The translations under genes and the position numbers were made by a program. Below the pieces are notes generated by a model that worked only from the letters and a program-made list of their open reading frames with translations, did not search any database and was not told where the DNA came from. Positions 63,220 to 64,000 of a stretch of 64,000 bases of DNA are shown here, piece after piece. How positions within the stretch are numbered: position 1 is the stretch's first letter; the number at the start of each line of letters is the position of its first letter. This DNA comes from Flavilitoribacter nigricans DSM 23189 = NBRC 102662 (GTDB lineage: Bacteria > Bacteroidota > Bacteroidia > Chitinophagales > Saprospiraceae), in the NCBI RefSeq assembly GCF_002646595.1, contig NZ_PDUD01000001.1, forward strand, positions 62,001-126,000. The letters run 5' to 3'.

Positions 63220-64000
63220 TCAATTTGCGGTCAGACGACGGAAAACATCTTCCACGCTAACCTCTTCTTTATGGAGTTCCAGCAGGCTCAATTGGTTGGC
63301 TACGGCAAAGGCAAAAACCGCTTCGCGTATATCGCGGTCCTTATCTGAGGTCAGTTGCCAGCGTTTGCCCAGTTGTTTGACCGCTTTTACCCCATCGATA
63401 CCGAGTAAACGCTTTTGATCTACTTTTTGCTTAAACTCTACCGTGACCAGCACTTCGCCTTCCAGTCGGCTCTGCAGGCGGTCGATCGGATCGTTGGCCA
63501 CCAGTTGGCCCCGGTTGATGATCAGTACCCGGTCGCAGATCGCCTGTACTTCCTGCATGATGTGCGTGCTGAAGATCACCGTCTTTTCCTCGCCGATACG
63601 TTTAATGAGCGCCCGGATATCTACCAGTTGATTGGGATCCAGTCCCGAGGTGGGTTCGTCCAGGATTAGTACTTCGGGATCGTGCAGCATGGCCTGGGCC
63701 AACCCTACTCTTTGCCGGTAGCCTTTGGAAAGCGTACCAATGAGTTTGTTCTGCTCGCGCCCGAGTCCGGTCATTTCGATCATTTCTTCAATGCGTTGGC
63801 TCGGGTTGGCAATCTTATGGACGCCGGCAATGAAATGCAGATATTCCCGTACGTACATTTCTTTGTACAGCGGATTGTGTTCCGGCAGGTAACCGATATT
63901 CCGGCGGACCTCCATGGGCTCTGCCGTCACGTCGTGTCCACATACACTTACCGTACCGCTGGTTTGCGGAATGTAGCTGGTAATGATCTTCATTGTCGTG
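63220..64000 (-). CDS. gldA: Gliding motility ABC transporter ATPase GldA (5' end cut by the window)
   Basis: The frame continues past the window end; the first visible residues are TTMKIITSYIPQTSG, so the Met at 63993 is not the true start and Walker A (expected just before) lies outside. Visible are the Q-loop region GYLPEHNPLYKEMYVREYL, signature LSKGYRQRVGLAQAML, Walker B EVLILDEPTSGLDPNQ and the switch histidine in IFSTHIMQEVQ. It is an ABC-2 type ATPase, the energy subunit for GldF/GldG. C-terminal extension about 80 residues as in GldA. Confidence 0.92.
   Translation of the reverse strand, partial: TTMKIITSYIPQTSGTVSVCGHDVTAEPMEVRRNIGYLPEHNPLYKEMYVREYLHFIAGVHKIANPSQRIEEMIEMTGLGREQNKLIGTLSKGYRQRVGLAQAMLHDPEVLILDEPTSGLDPNQLVDIRALIKRIGEEKTVIFSTHIMQEVQAICDRVLIINRGQLVANDPIDRLQSRLEGEVLVTVEFKQKVDQKRLLGIDGVKAVKQLGKRWQLTSDKDRDIREAVFAFAVANQLSLLELHKEEVSVEDVFRRLTAN

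Overview
The window looks like chromosome from a gliding member of the Bacteroidota, most likely of the Saprospiria / Lewinella type. The evidence is the gliding ABC transporter genes gldA-gldF-gldG, a PorV-family protein and two secreted proteins with C-terminal type IX secretion (T9SS) sorting domains. It is supported by an ECF sigma factor/FecR pair, a DUF6089 outer-membrane protein and promoter -7 boxes of the form TAnnTTTG. Species-level placement is inference. No tRNA, rRNA, CRISPR array, prophage or intact insertion sequence was seen.

Layout. (1) 0.3-5 kb: two secreted M43-type zinc metalloproteases on the minus strand flank a lipoprotein glucose/sorbosone-dehydrogenase-like protein. 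(2) 5.8-13.3 kb: amino-acid block with ilvC, ilvA, and a metY-metX operon behind a SAM-I riboswitch. A divergent osmC-like gene and a MetZ-type sulfhydrylase lie opposite. (3) 13.4-24 kb: secreted repeat protein, MBL-fold hydrolase, beta-lactamase-like serine hydrolase, Asp-box T9SS protein, gpsA, YfhO membrane protein and a GH43 arabinanase-like enzyme. (4) 33.4-24 kb, all minus strand: an exopolysaccharide cluster (Wzc/Wzz-like protein, flippase, glycosyltransferase, a 34-residue membrane peptide, O-antigen-ligase-like protein, half-length TolC-like protein) running through two unknown genes into murB. (5) 33.8-49.2 kb: AGCS symporter, sigma/anti-sigma pair, DUF6089 protein, MsbA-like ABC exporter, HerA-like ATPase, membrane-anchored DNA/RNA endonuclease, coaE, photolyase, TPR lipoprotein, YihY and PorV-family genes. 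(6) 49.6-58.8 kb: two adjacent giant genes (about 1730 and 1287 codons) that I cannot assign to any family. (7) 58.9-64 kb: minus-strand gliding operon gldA (cut by the window end) - unknown secreted protein - gldF - gldG - DUF4340 protein.

The best candidate for an undescribed system is the giant pair at 49.6-58.8 kb. Both proteins lack signal peptides. The first ends in a hydrophobic, apparently beta-rich domain and the second ends in Cys-Cys-Cys. They are separated by nine 7-bp tandem units and closed by one strong terminator, next to the gliding operon. Intergenic DNA is also unusual: a 204-bp nested palindrome with 19-bp terminal inverted repeats plus a decayed second copy, a 158-bp palindromic element between ilvC and ilvA, 8-bp tandem repeats that start on the stop codons of two genes, and a terminator-like hairpin in the leader of the Asp-box protein gene.
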